The notes: a model not told the origin generated them from the sequence alone. A DNA stretch of 29,682 bases from Bacteroidales bacterium UBA1180 (GCA_002310195.1 DBYS01000020.1:16688-46369), one strand, 5' to 3'; counted from the first letter of the stretch, positions 14,097 to 21,515 are shown. Program-made: numbers and translations.

Positions 14097-16604
14097 ATGT
14101 GCATCGAGCCAGTTGTTGCCTATACCGCATTCGGCGATGATCGGCACGGACAGATGCACGGCGTTCTGCATATTGCTTACTACGATCTGCTTGACCTGCT
14201 CGATCTCATCGACGGGCACGTTGAAGTTGAGTTCGTCGTGCACCTGCATGATCATCTGCGCACGCAGGCCGCGCTGCTTGAATTCGCGGTGGATAGCTAC
14301 CATAGCAATCTTAATGATATCCGCAGCCGTGCCCTGCACGGGAGCGTTCACGGCGTTACGTTCGGCAAAGGCACGCACGGTGGCGTTGTGCGAAACGATA
14401 TCCGGCAAGTACCGTTTGCGGCCGAAGAGCGTCTCTACATATAAATGTTCGCGCGCGTACGACTTCTGTGCCTCGATAAACGAGCGGATCTTCGGGAACG
14501 CTGCAAAATAGTCGTCAATCAGTTGTTTGGCCTCGCTGCGCGAACAGTCAAGCTGCTGCGCCAAGCCGAAAGCGGATATGCCGTACAGGATACCGAAATT
14601 GGCGGTCTTCGCGGCACGGCGCTGCTCTTTGGTCACCGCGTCGATGGGCACCCTGAAGATCTTTGCTGCCGTGGCGGCGTGAATATCCTGTCCGCTGCGG
14701 AAAGCGGCGAGCAGATGTTCGTCCTGCGAGAAGTGTGCCATGAGCCGCAGCTCAATCTGCGAATAGTCAGCACTGAGAATCACACAGCCCTCGTCGGCAA
14801 TCACCGCGCGGCGAATGAGTTGGCCGCGTTCGGAACGGATTGGCAGGTTCTGCATGTTCGGGTTCGACGACGACAGACGCCCTGTGGCAGTCACGGTCTG
14901 GTTGTAAGTCGTGTGGATCTTGCCGGTAGCGGGATTGATGTACGAGGGCAAGGTGGCAACGTAGGTAGATATAAGTTTCTTGAGTTCGCGGTAGTCCAGT
15001 ATATCGCCGCAGACGGGTGCTACGGGTTTGAGCGCACGCAGCACTTCCTCGGAGGTGGAGTAGTTGCCGTTGCGGCCTTTCTTCGCCTTCTTGTCGAGCT
15101 GCAATTGCCCGAACAACAGGTCGCCGATCTGCTTGGGGGAGTTGATGTTGATAGACCCTTCCCCGACCCTTCCCTCAAGGACACCCCGCTGCGCGTTGCT
15201 TGCGGGGACCCCGTTTTCGGGCAGGGAGTGATTAACTGCGTGTTGAGCAAGCATGGCGTTGAGCTCGGCTATGATCTTCTGCTCCAGTTCTACGAGTTCG
15301 GCGGAGAGCTGCTGCTCGGCCTGCTTGAGGATGGCTACGTCAAACCGCACACCGGCCTGCTCCATTTCGCGAAGCACTTCCACCAGCGGCAGCTCGACCT
15401 CGTTGTACAGGTTCCACAGGGCGCTGTCGGCCTTCAGTTCATCCCATTTGGGCGGAATATTCGGGTTGTAGGCCTGTTCGGGATTGAGCAGATAAGCGCA
15501 CAGGCGGGCTTCGATGTCGTTGCGTTGATCAGCCAAACCTGGCTGATTCTGAGGTGCAGTAGGTACCCCACTGCCTGTTAGTTGTGGGGACCCCGCGGGA
15601 TTAGCCTGCTCCTGTATATCGCCGAACAGGTCGAGCTGGGCGGTTACGGGGCGACTTTTCTCAGCCACGGTTGGCTGAGGGCTCTTGACTCTCGGCTCTT
15701 GGCTCTCGGCTTTAGGCTCTTGGCTATTAACCGGCGGCAACATCGGTTCGCCGATCTTGCGAAGCAACGAATTGAACTCCAAGCCCCGGTAGAGCTCGGC
15801 GAGCTGCTGTTTGTCGGGTTGGCGAACAATCAGCTGCTGCGGCGTGAAGCTTACCGGTGCATCGGTGCGGATCGTAACGAGGTAACGGGAGAACTCGATC
15901 TGCTCGCGCTGGGTCTCGATCTTCGTGCGTAAGGCACCTTTGATCTGATCGGTGTGGGCGAGCATGTTATCGATTGAACCGAAGTCCTGCAGGAGCTTGA
16001 CGGCCGTTTTTTCACCTACTCCCATGCAACCCGGGATGTTATCCGACGCGTCACCCATCAGAGCCAGCAGATCGATCACCTGATGCTGATTGGTGAGACC
16101 GTACTTCTCGCAGATCTCCTTCGGGCCCATCTGTTCGAAACCGCCGGTGTGCTTCGGGCGGTACATACTGATGCGGTCGGTCACGAGCTGCCCGTAATCC
16201 TTGTCGGGCGTAGCCATCAGCACCTCGAACCCTTGCTGCTCGGCTTGACCGGCTATCGTGCCGATCACATCGTCCGCCTCAAACCCCGGGCACTCCAGCC
16301 GCGTGATGTGCATGGCGTCAAGCAGCTGCTTGATCACCGGCACCGCACGGCGTATATCTTCGGGCGTCTCCTCGCGTTGCGCCTTGTAGAGCGGGTACGC
16401 CTCGTGACGGAACGTCGGCCCGTGAGGGTCAAAAGCCACCGCAATGTGCGTAGGGTTAGTCTTCTTGAGTATATCGTCAAGCGTAACTACGAACCCGAAG
16501 ATAGCCGACGTATTCTCCCCCTTGGAGTTGATACGCGGCGCACGGATAAAGGCGTAGTAGGCGCGATAAATCATCGCATAAGCGTCAATGAGCAGCAATT
16601 TCAT
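14094..16604 (-). CDS. polA: DNA polymerase I lacking a 3'-5' exonuclease domain
   Basis: An 836-residue family A polymerase for Okazaki-fragment and repair synthesis. Residues 1-285 are the 5'-3' exonuclease (MKLLLIDAYAMIYRAYYAF, ECPGFEADDVIG, ALMGDASDNIPG). The polymerase domain runs from about 385 to the end: motif A SADYSQIELR (611-620), O-helix RRAAKTANFGILYG (662-675), motif C MQVHDEL near 793. Between them the 3'-5' proofreading domain is absent: no FDTET-type motif, only its last helix-like remnant (ARLCAYLLNPEQAYN, 366-380). The total is shorter than I recall for Bacteroidales enzymes (about 920-950). Repeat DNA fills the gap: heptad peptide SQEPKAESQEPRVK (294-307) and palindromic copy C (about 336-349). 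Copy B inserts residues about 459-484 before SININSPKQIGDLLF. Its promoter overlaps that of the phosphatase gene. Confidence 0.95.
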   Translation of the reverse strand: MKLLLIDAYAMIYRAYYAFIRAPRINSKGENTSAIFGFVVTLDDILKKTNPTHIAVAFDPHGPTFRHEAYPLYKAQREETPEDIRRAVPVIKQLLDAMHITRLECPGFEADDVIGTIAGQAEQQGFEVLMATPDKDYGQLVTDRISMYRPKHTGGFEQMGPKEICEKYGLTNQHQVIDLLALMGDASDNIPGCMGVGEKTAVKLLQDFGSIDNMLAHTDQIKGALRTKIETQREQIEFSRYLVTIRTDAPVSFTPQQLIVRQPDKQQLAELYRGLEFNSLLRKIGEPMLPPVNSQEPKAESQEPRVKSPQPTVAEKSRPVTAQLDLFGDIQEQANPAGSPQLTGSGVPTAPQNQPGLADQRNDIEARLCAYLLNPEQAYNPNIPPKWDELKADSALWNLYNEVELPLVEVLREMEQAGVRFDVAILKQAEQQLSAELVELEQKIIAELNAMLAQHAVNHSLPENGVPASNAQRGVLEGRVGEGSININSPKQIGDLLFGQLQLDKKAKKGRNGNYSTSEEVLRALKPVAPVCGDILDYRELKKLISTYVATLPSYINPATGKIHTTYNQTVTATGRLSSSNPNMQNLPIRSERGQLIRRAVIADEGCVILSADYSQIELRLMAHFSQDEHLLAAFRSGQDIHAATAAKIFRVPIDAVTKEQRRAAKTANFGILYGISAFGLAQQLDCSRSEAKQLIDDYFAAFPKIRSFIEAQKSYAREHLYVETLFGRKRYLPDIVSHNATVRAFAERNAVNAPVQGTAADIIKIAMVAIHREFKQRGLRAQMIMQVHDELNFNVPVDEIEQVKQIVVSNMQNAVHLSVPIIAECGIGNNWLDAH
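15155..15230. repeat. Palindromic repeat element, copy B, in polA
   Basis: Full-length form: ACCCTTCCCCGACCCTTCCC at the left, inner hairpin CCCCGC...GCGGGG with core GCGGGGACCCC, and CAGGGAGTG at the right. It encodes HSLPENGVPASNAQRGV followed by LEGRVGEGS on the minus strand. Confidence 0.88.
15530..15545. repeat. Small hairpin CAGCCA/TGGCTG (first of two) in polA
   Basis: CAGCC(A)-AACC-TGGCTG, about 20 bp before palindromic copy C on the plus strand. A related hairpin is at 15661-15678 on its other side. Confidence 0.55.
15564..15599. repeat. Palindromic repeat element, copy C (inner module), in polA
   Basis: TACCCCACTGCCTGTTAGTT followed by GTGGGGACCCCGCGGG. It is the same module as copy E, but it is translated in a different frame (AGSPQLTGSGVPTA), which argues for DNA insertion rather than a conserved protein motif. 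Confidence 0.8.
15661..15678. repeat. Perfect hairpin TCAGCCA/TGGCTGA (second of two) in polA
   Basis: TCAGCCA-CGGT-TGGCTGA, a perfect 7-bp stem directly followed by the 7-bp tandem repeat. Confidence 0.65.
15680..15728. repeat. 7-bp tandem repeat, seven units, in polA
   Basis: Units ggctctt, gactctc, ggctctt, ggctctc, ggcttta, ggctctt, ggctatt. Because 7 is prime to 3, every 21 bp gives a 7-residue peptide repeat (SQEPKAE, SQEPRVK). It lies at the junction where the exonuclease domain is missing. Confidence 0.88.
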
Positions 16605-16638
16605 AATACAAAATGCAACGTTTAGCAGATTTCGGGCA

Positions 16639-16670
16639 CAAAGTTAATGAAATTTTTGCATATTTGCAAA
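16639..16670 (-). promoter_or_regulatory. Promoter for polA(-hflX)
   Basis: Minus strand: TTTG (16670-16667), 20 bases, TAACTTTG (16646-16639). It overlaps the divergent promoter at 16655-16686 by 16 bp. Confidence 0.8.
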
Positions 16671-16686
16671 AAATTATGTATCTTTG
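16655..16686 (+). promoter_or_regulatory. Promoter for the alkaline phosphatase gene
   Basis: TTTG (16655-16658), 20 bases, TATCTTTG (16679-16686). Transcription would begin near 16692, giving a leader of about 12 bases. Confidence 0.8.
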
Positions 16687-16703
16687 CAGCAAATTTTGAT
16701 TGT

Positions 16704-18104
16704 ATGAAGCGATTTTTGTATCTTCTGGTGTGTCTGTGCGTCTGTTTGAATATCTCGGCGGAGGTGAAGTATGTGTTCTATCTGATCGGTGACGGGATGG
16801 GTCCGAACGAGGTGCTTGCTGCCGAGATGTATCTGGCCGAGCTTGACGGCCGTATCGACCGCAAGCCGCTACTGATGACCCAGTTTCCTTACACCGGGTT
16901 GGTGGCCACGCACAGCCGTTCGAACAGTGTGACCGACTCCTCGGCTGCCGGCACGACGCTCGCCACGGGCAAGAAGACGAACAACGGCACGCTGGGCATC
17001 GATGCCGAGGGCGATACACTCACCACCATCGCCGAGCAGCTGAAGGCACAAGGCTGGGGCGTCGGGCTGCTGACCACAGTGGCTATCGACCACGCTACGC
17101 CGGCAGCGTTCTATGCCAAGACCACCTCGCGCAACGATTACTATACGATAGGTACCCAACTGACGCAGACGGGCTTCGACTTCTTCGGCGGAGCAGGGTT
17201 CCACAAGCCCGAACCGAAAGAGGGGCAGTCTGGGCCAAACCTGTACGATTTGGCCGAGCAGGCGGGGTACACCATCGCCAGCGGAATGGAGCAAGCCAAG
17301 CTCAAAGCCGCTGGTGCCGAGAAACTGATATTCGTGCAATCCACCGAGGGTGTTGACCGCAAGAAAGGCGGCGAGAACTTCCCATACAGGATCGACGGCC
17401 GGGCGGAAGAGCTGTGGCTGGGTAATCTCACGCCATTTGCTATCGATTACCTCGCGGCCCATCATGAGCGGTTCTTCATGATGATCGAGGGAGGAATGAT
17501 GGACTACGCCGGTCACGGGCGCGACGGCGCAACGGATATACTTGAAATGCTCGATTTTGATGAAGCGGTCGGCGCCGTGATGGCGTTCTACAAGGCTCAT
17601 CCCGACGAGACGCTGATCGTTGTTACCGCCGATCATGAGACGGGCGGCTTGGCGCTGGGTACGAAGAAGTACATCCTCAACCTGCAAGTGCTGCAGCACC
17701 AGCATTGCTCGTCATGGGTGCTGTCTGACGAGCTCGGCAAACTCTATGAGGGCAACCGCAAACCCAAGTGGCAGGACGTGCGCGCACTGCTGGAGCAACG
17801 GCTGGATTTCTATAAGGACGTAAAGATCAGTGCCGAAGAGGACCGCGAGCTCCAGGCCGCATTCCGCAAGACGCTGAAGGGCAAAGGCAAGGTCAAAACC
17901 CTGTACAAGGAGATCAATGCGCTTTCAGGGACTGCCATCGGCATACTCAATGCGCAGGCGCATCTCGGCTGGACGAGCTACGGTCACACCGGCGCTGCAG
18001 TGCCAGTCTTCGCCATCGGTCAGGGAGCAGAGCGCTTCACCGGCTGGATGGACAACACCGAGCTCGTGCCGAAGATCATGAGTGCGATAGACGACAAGCA
18101 TTGA
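16704..18104 (+). CDS. Alkaline phosphatase (PhoA family), exported
   Basis: A 466-residue exported phosphomonoesterase of the metal-dependent alkaline phosphatase family. ATG 16704 (MKRFLYLLVCLCVCLNISAE, a signal peptide) is chosen because an upstream ATG at 16647 lies before the promoter. Motifs: metal ligand in LIGDGMGPNE (28-36); nucleophile region VTDSSAAGTTLATGKK, with Asp78-Ser79 where E. coli PhoA has Asp101-Ser102; MIEGGMMDYAGHGRD; VTADHETGG; and the late histidine SYGHTGAAVP. All metal-binding blocks appear intact, so it should be active in the periplasm. No Pho-box-like operator was recognised; the promoter is housekeeping type and overlaps that of polA. A terminator follows the stop codon. 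Confidence 0.93.
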   Translation: MKRFLYLLVCLCVCLNISAEVKYVFYLIGDGMGPNEVLAAEMYLAELDGRIDRKPLLMTQFPYTGLVATHSRSNSVTDSSAAGTTLATGKKTNNGTLGIDAEGDTLTTIAEQLKAQGWGVGLLTTVAIDHATPAAFYAKTTSRNDYYTIGTQLTQTGFDFFGGAGFHKPEPKEGQSGPNLYDLAEQAGYTIASGMEQAKLKAAGAEKLIFVQSTEGVDRKKGGENFPYRIDGRAEELWLGNLTPFAIDYLAAHHERFFMMIEGGMMDYAGHGRDGATDILEMLDFDEAVGAVMAFYKAHPDETLIVVTADHETGGLALGTKKYILNLQVLQHQHCSSWVLSDELGKLYEGNRKPKWQDVRALLEQRLDFYKDVKISAEEDRELQAAFRKTLKGKGKVKTLYKEINALSGTAIGILNAQAHLGWTSYGHTGAAVPVFAIGQGAERFTGWMDNTELVPKIMSAIDDKH

Positions 18105-18110
18105 CAGAAG

Positions 18111-18143
18111 AGCCACAACCGTTGCAGTTGTGGCTTCTTTTTT
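18111..18143 (+). terminator. Intrinsic terminator after the phosphatase gene
   Basis: Stem AGCCACAAC/GTTGTGGCT, loop of six bases, then TCTTTTTT. Confidence 0.88.
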
Positions 18144-18165
18144 GAAAAAAAATCGATACTCGGCT

Positions 18166-18190
18166 GTAACCTTTCGGCGGTTGGTGTATC
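18166..18190 (+). promoter_or_regulatory. Putative ECF sigma promoter (copy 1)
   Basis: GTAACC (18166-18171), 14 bases, GTATC (18186-18190), 12 bases before the sigma factor ATG. The same motif and spacing recur at 19049-19073. No TAnnTTTG promoter is present here, which suggests autoregulation by the encoded sigma factor. Confidence 0.7.
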
Positions 18191-18202
18191 ATATAGACGA
18201 AG

Positions 18203-18748
18203 ATGGTTCTCCGCAAGACGGACATAGAACTGATACGCGAACTATTGCATGACGGCAATGCGCGGGCATTCGAGACGCTGATGAAGCGTTACACTTCGCA
18301 GGTGTATGGTGCAGCGTTACGGCTGATGAAGGACGAAGAAAACGCGCAGGAAGTGGTGCAACTCGCATTCATTCAGGCATATAGGCAGCTGGACAGTTGG
18401 CGCGGTGAGAACTTCGGAGCGTGGGTAACGATCATCGCCAATCACATCGCGCTCAGGATGCTAGAGAAAGAGAAACGACGGCAAACCGAACCGCTAGACG
18501 AGAACGCCGACACGCCCGACGAGACTTACAACGAGCAGAAGGAACAACGCCTGCAAGCCCTCGAGGAAGCCATTGAGCAGCTGCCCGAAGCCGACCGGCA
18601 GATTATCCAATGGCACTATTACGAGAATGTCCCGCTGCAGACCATCGCCGAGCGGCTCGGGCAAACGGAGAACAATATCAAGGTGCGCATATTCCGCATT
18701 CGCGAGCGACTAAAAAAAACTATAGAGTATGAAACCGATGAACGATAA
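18203..18748 (+). CDS. ECF-type RNA polymerase sigma factor
   Basis: A 181-residue group 4 (ECF) sigma factor. Region 2 covers about residues 18-90 (AFETLMKRYTSQVYGAALRL, DEENAQEVVQLAFIQAYRQL), followed by a charged linker (TEPLDENADTPDE). Region 4 covers about 120-175 (LEEAIEQLPEADRQIIQWHY, LQTIAERLGQTENNIKVRIF) with the HTH that reads the -35 element. ATG 18203 lies 12 bases from the ECF-like promoter. The 3' end overlaps the next gene by 20 bases, as is usual for sigma/anti-sigma pairs. It probably directs its own promoter and that of the membrane protein at 19143. The inducing stress is unknown. Confidence 0.93.
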   Translation: MVLRKTDIELIRELLHDGNARAFETLMKRYTSQVYGAALRLMKDEENAQEVVQLAFIQAYRQLDSWRGENFGAWVTIIANHIALRMLEKEKRRQTEPLDENADTPDETYNEQKEQRLQALEEAIEQLPEADRQIIQWHYYENVPLQTIAERLGQTENNIKVRIFRIRERLKKTIEYETDER

Positions 18749-19052
18749 CGATTTTGATCTGCTCTTGGCAGAAAGCGCCAAGCGCCGGCAGAGTGTGGAG
18801 CATATCAACGCTCAAGTCATGCAGACCGTGCGCCGTGACCTGCACGTAAAGGCAGTCCGCAAATGGACGCGCCTGTTGGGAATATGCCTCGGCTTGCCGC
18901 TGGCGGTTGTGGTGTATGTGTGGGTACTATGGGAGGTGATAGCCGCCTGCCCGATGCAGACGCCGCTGCGGGTGACATGTATCGCATTGCCGCTAATAAC
19001 GATTGCAGCGATTCTGGCAAGAAATCTGAAAAATTATCGTCTGGACGTGTAA
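18729..19052 (+). CDS. Putative membrane anti-sigma factor
   Basis: A 107-residue protein overlapping the end of the sigma factor gene (ATG 18729; ATG 18738 in frame is an alternative). A soluble N-terminal part (about 1-45, NDFDLLLAESAKRRQSVEHI) is followed by two predicted membrane helices (about 49-69, GICLGLPLAVVVYVWVLWEV, and 80-98). Overlap with an ECF gene and the cytosolic-domain-plus-membrane layout suggest it holds the sigma factor at the membrane. No canonical zinc-binding HxxxCxxC motif is visible, and the sequence is too short to assign a family, so the role is inferred from context. Confidence 0.65.
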   Translation: MKPMNDNDFDLLLAESAKRRQSVEHINAQVMQTVRRDLHVKAVRKWTRLLGICLGLPLAVVVYVWVLWEVIAACPMQTPLRVTCIALPLITIAAILARNLKNYRLDV

Positions 19053-19073
19053 CCTTTGGGAGAGTTGCGTATC
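19049..19073 (+). promoter_or_regulatory. Putative ECF sigma promoter (copy 2)
   Basis: GTAACC (19049-19054), 14 bases, GTATC (19069-19073), followed by TTATAAAC. Compared with copy 1, the shared extended form is GTAACCTTT at the left and GTATC-x-TATA-x-AC at the right. It begins at the stop codon of the anti-sigma gene and drives the next gene. Confidence 0.7.
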
Positions 19074-19142
19074 TTATAAACAGAAAGGGCGACCGGTAGC
19101 CCGCAGATAACAAAATTGTCAAACCATTAAAATCATACAATT

Positions 19143-19574
19143 ATGAACCCTATTATTGATTTTGAGGACTTCATCGGATTAGTAGCCGTTATTTTGTCAC
19201 TTGGGCTTCCTATCATCGTAATTGTGATGGTTCTTATAGCCAAGATGAAAAAGGACAAGAATGAGAAGGAACTTCGTCAGCTCATTATTGAAAACAAGAC
19301 CGACGCGGAAACCGCTAAGCTGCTCATCGACGAACCAAAGAAAGCCAAGAAGCCCGGCACAATCGATGTTGGCAATCTTCGCTTCGCTTGCATGATGCTC
19401 GGCATAGGTTTTGGTGCAGGTATCAACTGGCTGGCGGATGTTAGTACAAAAAGCATCTATTTCTGGCTGATAGTTGCCTTTGGCGTCGGTATCGGAATGT
19501 TATGTTCATTCCTCGTAGAATTGCGCCTCGCCAAGAAGCAGCACCCCACCGAGGATAATTGGAAAGATGAGTAA
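19143..19574 (+). CDS. Small membrane protein, DUF6249-like, ECF regulon candidate
   Basis: A 143-residue inner-membrane protein: N-terminal helix (about 12-33, LVAVILSLGLPIIVIVMVLI), a charged cytoplasmic segment (34-75, KMKKDKNEKELRQLIIENK) and two further helices (about 80-98 and 105-127). The layout and the LIIENKTDAETAKLLID stretch resemble the DUF6249 proteins often found after sigma factor genes in Bacteroidales; this family name is from memory. It has its own ECF-type promoter, identical in spacing to that of the sigma gene, so it is the best candidate target of that factor. Function unknown; a membrane-stress sensor or effector is a guess. Confidence 0.65.
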   Translation: MNPIIDFEDFIGLVAVILSLGLPIIVIVMVLIAKMKKDKNEKELRQLIIENKTDAETAKLLIDEPKKAKKPGTIDVGNLRFACMMLGIGFGAGINWLADVSTKSIYFWLIVAFGVGIGMLCSFLVELRLAKKQHPTEDNWKDE

Positions 19575-19603
19575 GAATAGCACAAATTATGCCTATTTTC
19601 TCA

Positions 19604-19629
19604 CAAAAGCGGGCTTCTGCTCGCTTTTG
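19604..19629 (+). terminator. Possible terminator hairpin after the small membrane protein gene
   Basis: CAAAAGCG, 10-base loop, CGCTTTTG. There is no T run after the stem beyond TTTTG, so it is weak. TTTGTCGCACA occurs here (19625) and again at 19701. Confidence 0.4.
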
Positions 19630-19717
19630 TCGCACATACAGCAACCGCTGTCGCTAATTATTTTTGCACTTCCGCTGATATTCAAGCATTTATGATTGCA
19701 TTTGTCGCACACTAAAA

Positions 19718-19749
19718 TTTGCATGTATCAGATTTTTTTTGTAATTTTG
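19718..19749 (+). promoter_or_regulatory. Promoter of the second TPR/HTH operon
   Basis: TTTG (19718-19721), 20 bases, TAATTTTG (19742-19749). It fixes the start codon of the following gene at 19776 rather than an upstream in-frame ATG. Confidence 0.8.
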
Positions 19750-19775
19750 CAGTGTTTTTTGAAACAATTACCGAT

Positions 19776-20678
19776 ATGAGAAAAGCATTGACATACGTCA
19801 CAATCCTTGCGTTTTTTGCCGGTTGCAGCACGCACACACGTGTAAGCAATATATATACTGCTGAACGCACCCTGCAGCAGGCGGACTCTCTGGAGCGTTC
19901 CATGCGGATCTATACGGACACAACGGCTTTATGGCAGGTTGCTGAAGTGTTCCGTAGAGTCGAACAGCCAGCACAGGAGGCAAGAACCTTATACCATCTC
20001 GGCAAAGCGTATCTTGCGTTCGAGCAAGATTCGATCGCGTTTGTGTGTTTCAGCGAGGCCGCTGACCGTTTTCTCGCTCTAAGTGACTCCGTCTATTATC
20101 CGCTGTCGGTGCTCGAGCTCAGTCTGATAGCCGAGCGGCGATACAACGAGGACGGCAATGCAACCATGTTACAGGCTATACGCAATCTGCAGCGCGAGGT
20201 GATACACACCAAGCGGCAGCATTCCCACTCGCGGTACGTATGGTGGCTGCTGTTACTGTTGGTAGCGGCATGCGGATGTGGCGTAGTGTTTGCTTTGCGC
20301 CACAACAAGACTACCGTCATCAATGAAATCAAACGTGACGATCTGGAACGGAACATCAAACTTCTTCTGTCACAGGGGAACGTGCCTGCTACGCTACATT
20401 GGGACAACTACACGCAGTTCTGCAGCACGGCTGATGCCTACCTGTACAACGTGACGCAGAAACTCCGCATCGTTGAACCGCAGCTGTCCGAACAGGATAT
20501 ACGCTTCTGCGTATTAGTGCTGCTCGACCTCTCGGCAAAAGAGACAGCCGCTGTCATGCGCCTGTCGCAGAACAGTATAAGCAACAAGAAAACCCGCACA
20601 GCGCAGAAACTTGGTACCATTGCTGCGGACTTGCGCGAGACTATAATCCGTATAACCCTACAAACATTGCAACAATGA
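19776..20678 (+). CDS. Membrane-anchored lipoprotein/helical-repeat/HTH regulator (paralog B)
   Basis: A 300-residue protein with the same order of parts as the one at 2306-3556: lipobox (LAFFAGC, Cys17), shorter TPR-like helices (about 22-145), a transmembrane helix (about 153-174, YVWWLLLLLVAACGCGVVFA), a linker with LHWDNYTQFC matching LKWNDYEAFC of paralog A, and a C-terminal HTH (about 238-285, LSEQDIRFCVLVLLDLSAKE against LNEQDVRICVLVLIGLSGKQ). It likely senses an envelope signal and binds DNA from the membrane. The stop overlaps the next ATG by four bases (ATGA), coupling it to a TonB-domain lipoprotein. The in-frame ATG at 19719 precedes the promoter and is rejected. Confidence 0.75.
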   Translation: MRKALTYVTILAFFAGCSTHTRVSNIYTAERTLQQADSLERSMRIYTDTTALWQVAEVFRRVEQPAQEARTLYHLGKAYLAFEQDSIAFVCFSEAADRFLALSDSVYYPLSVLELSLIAERRYNEDGNATMLQAIRNLQREVIHTKRQHSHSRYVWWLLLLLVAACGCGVVFALRHNKTTVINEIKRDDLERNIKLLLSQGNVPATLHWDNYTQFCSTADAYLYNVTQKLRIVEPQLSEQDIRFCVLVLLDLSAKETAAVMRLSQNSISNKKTRTAQKLGTIAADLRETIIRITLQTLQQ

Positions 20679-21232
20679 AAAAGATTCTATTTTGCGCCTT
20701 TGCGTTGATGCTGGCGACCGGCTGCGCGGCGCAGCAAAAGACAGTCAAGAGAACCGTTGTGAAAGAAGATGACGGCACGGTGATAACCTCCTCCTCGATA
20801 AAAGTAAACGGTAAAGAAAAGAACGTGACGACCGTCACTATTGACAACTCCGGCAAGAACAAAAACACGTACAGTTTTGTGACCGTAGGCGGCGACAACC
20901 TTATTGCCGCCAAACTGCCTGTCCTGTCGGCTGACAGCATGCCCCAATATCCGGGAGGCATGTCGGCGATGATGGCATACATGATGGATAACATGAAGTA
21001 TCCGGAAGACGCGAAAAAAGCACAGCAGGAAGGACGTGTGCTCTGTTCTTTCGTAGTCGATGAGACCGGCAAGGTGACCGACGTGCACGTGGTGCAGTCT
21101 TCCGGCATTCAGAGCCTTGACGACGAGGCGGTGCGGATCGTTCGCAGTATGCCCGACTGGACTCCGGGCACGAACGACGGCGAACCCGTCAGTGTGCTGT
21201 TCACCATCCCCGTACAGTTCTGGCTCAGATGA
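20675..21232 (+). CDS. Lipoprotein with TonB C-terminal domain
   Basis: A 185-residue protein with a lipobox (LMLATGC, Cys17), a Thr/Val/Lys-rich spacer (about 20-85) and a TonB C-terminal-like domain (about 95-185). That domain shows PQYPGGMSAMMAYMMDNMKY, then GRVLCSFVVDETGKVTDVHV and GEPVSVLFTIPVQFWL. It lacks the N-terminal membrane helix of true TonB, so it is not an energy transducer of the usual type; it may act as an envelope adaptor. Translation is coupled to the HTH regulator in front of it, and a strong terminator follows, making a two-gene operon. Confidence 0.82.
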   Translation: MKKILFCAFALMLATGCAAQQKTVKRTVVKEDDGTVITSSSIKVNGKEKNVTTVTIDNSGKNKNTYSFVTVGGDNLIAAKLPVLSADSMPQYPGGMSAMMAYMMDNMKYPEDAKKAQQEGRVLCSFVVDETGKVTDVHVVQSSGIQSLDDEAVRIVRSMPDWTPGTNDGEPVSVLFTIPVQFWLR

Positions 21233-21322
21233 CAGATCAGCCAGCCGTAACATAAAATACAAGTAAGAATTTTTCAACACCTGATGCCAATACCTCATCA
21301 CTGTTGTTTTCAGCGGTTGGCA

Positions 21323-21354
21323 GCAAGTCCGGCTAGCGCACCGGACTTGCTTTT
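21323..21354 (+). terminator. Intrinsic terminator of the TPR/HTH-TonB operon
   Basis: Stem GCAAGTCCGG/CCGGACTTGC, eight-base loop, then TTTT. Confidence 0.88.
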
Positions 21355-21364
21355 GTCAGAGAAT

Positions 21365-21394
21365 AGAAAAAGAGACCCGCGGGTCTCTTTTTCT
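21365..21394. terminator. Bidirectional terminator after tRNA-Phe
   Basis: A perfect 30-base palindrome, AGAAAAAGAGACCCG and its complement. It has a T run on both strands, so it can end the tRNA-Phe transcript and back up the plus-strand terminator at 21323. Confidence 0.9.
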
Positions 21395-21395
21395 G

Positions 21396-21468
21396 TGGTG
21401 CCACCGAGATTCGAACTAGGGACACAAGGATTTTCAGTCCTTTGCTCTACCAACTGAGCTATGGCACC
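21396..21468 (-). tRNA. tRNA-Phe (GAA)
   Basis: 73 nucleotides. Acceptor GGTGCCA/TGGCACC, D arm GCTC/GAGC, anticodon loop CTGAAAA, variable loop GTGTC. The T stem CCTAG/CTCGG has a U51-C63 mismatch, which is unusual. CCA is not fully encoded. Confidence 0.95.
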
Positions 21469-21515
21469 TCGCGTTCGGCAAATCGTGCTATCGGATGTCG
21501 CCCTGCGTCAAACGC
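21469..21515 (-). promoter_or_regulatory. tRNA-Phe leader with shared tRNA-leader motif
   Basis: The predicted 5' leader ends GATTTGCCGAACGCGA directly at the mature tRNA 5' end. The same 16 bases precede tRNA-Leu(CAG) at 29418-29433. A related sequence is at 9410-9452. Confidence 0.65.
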
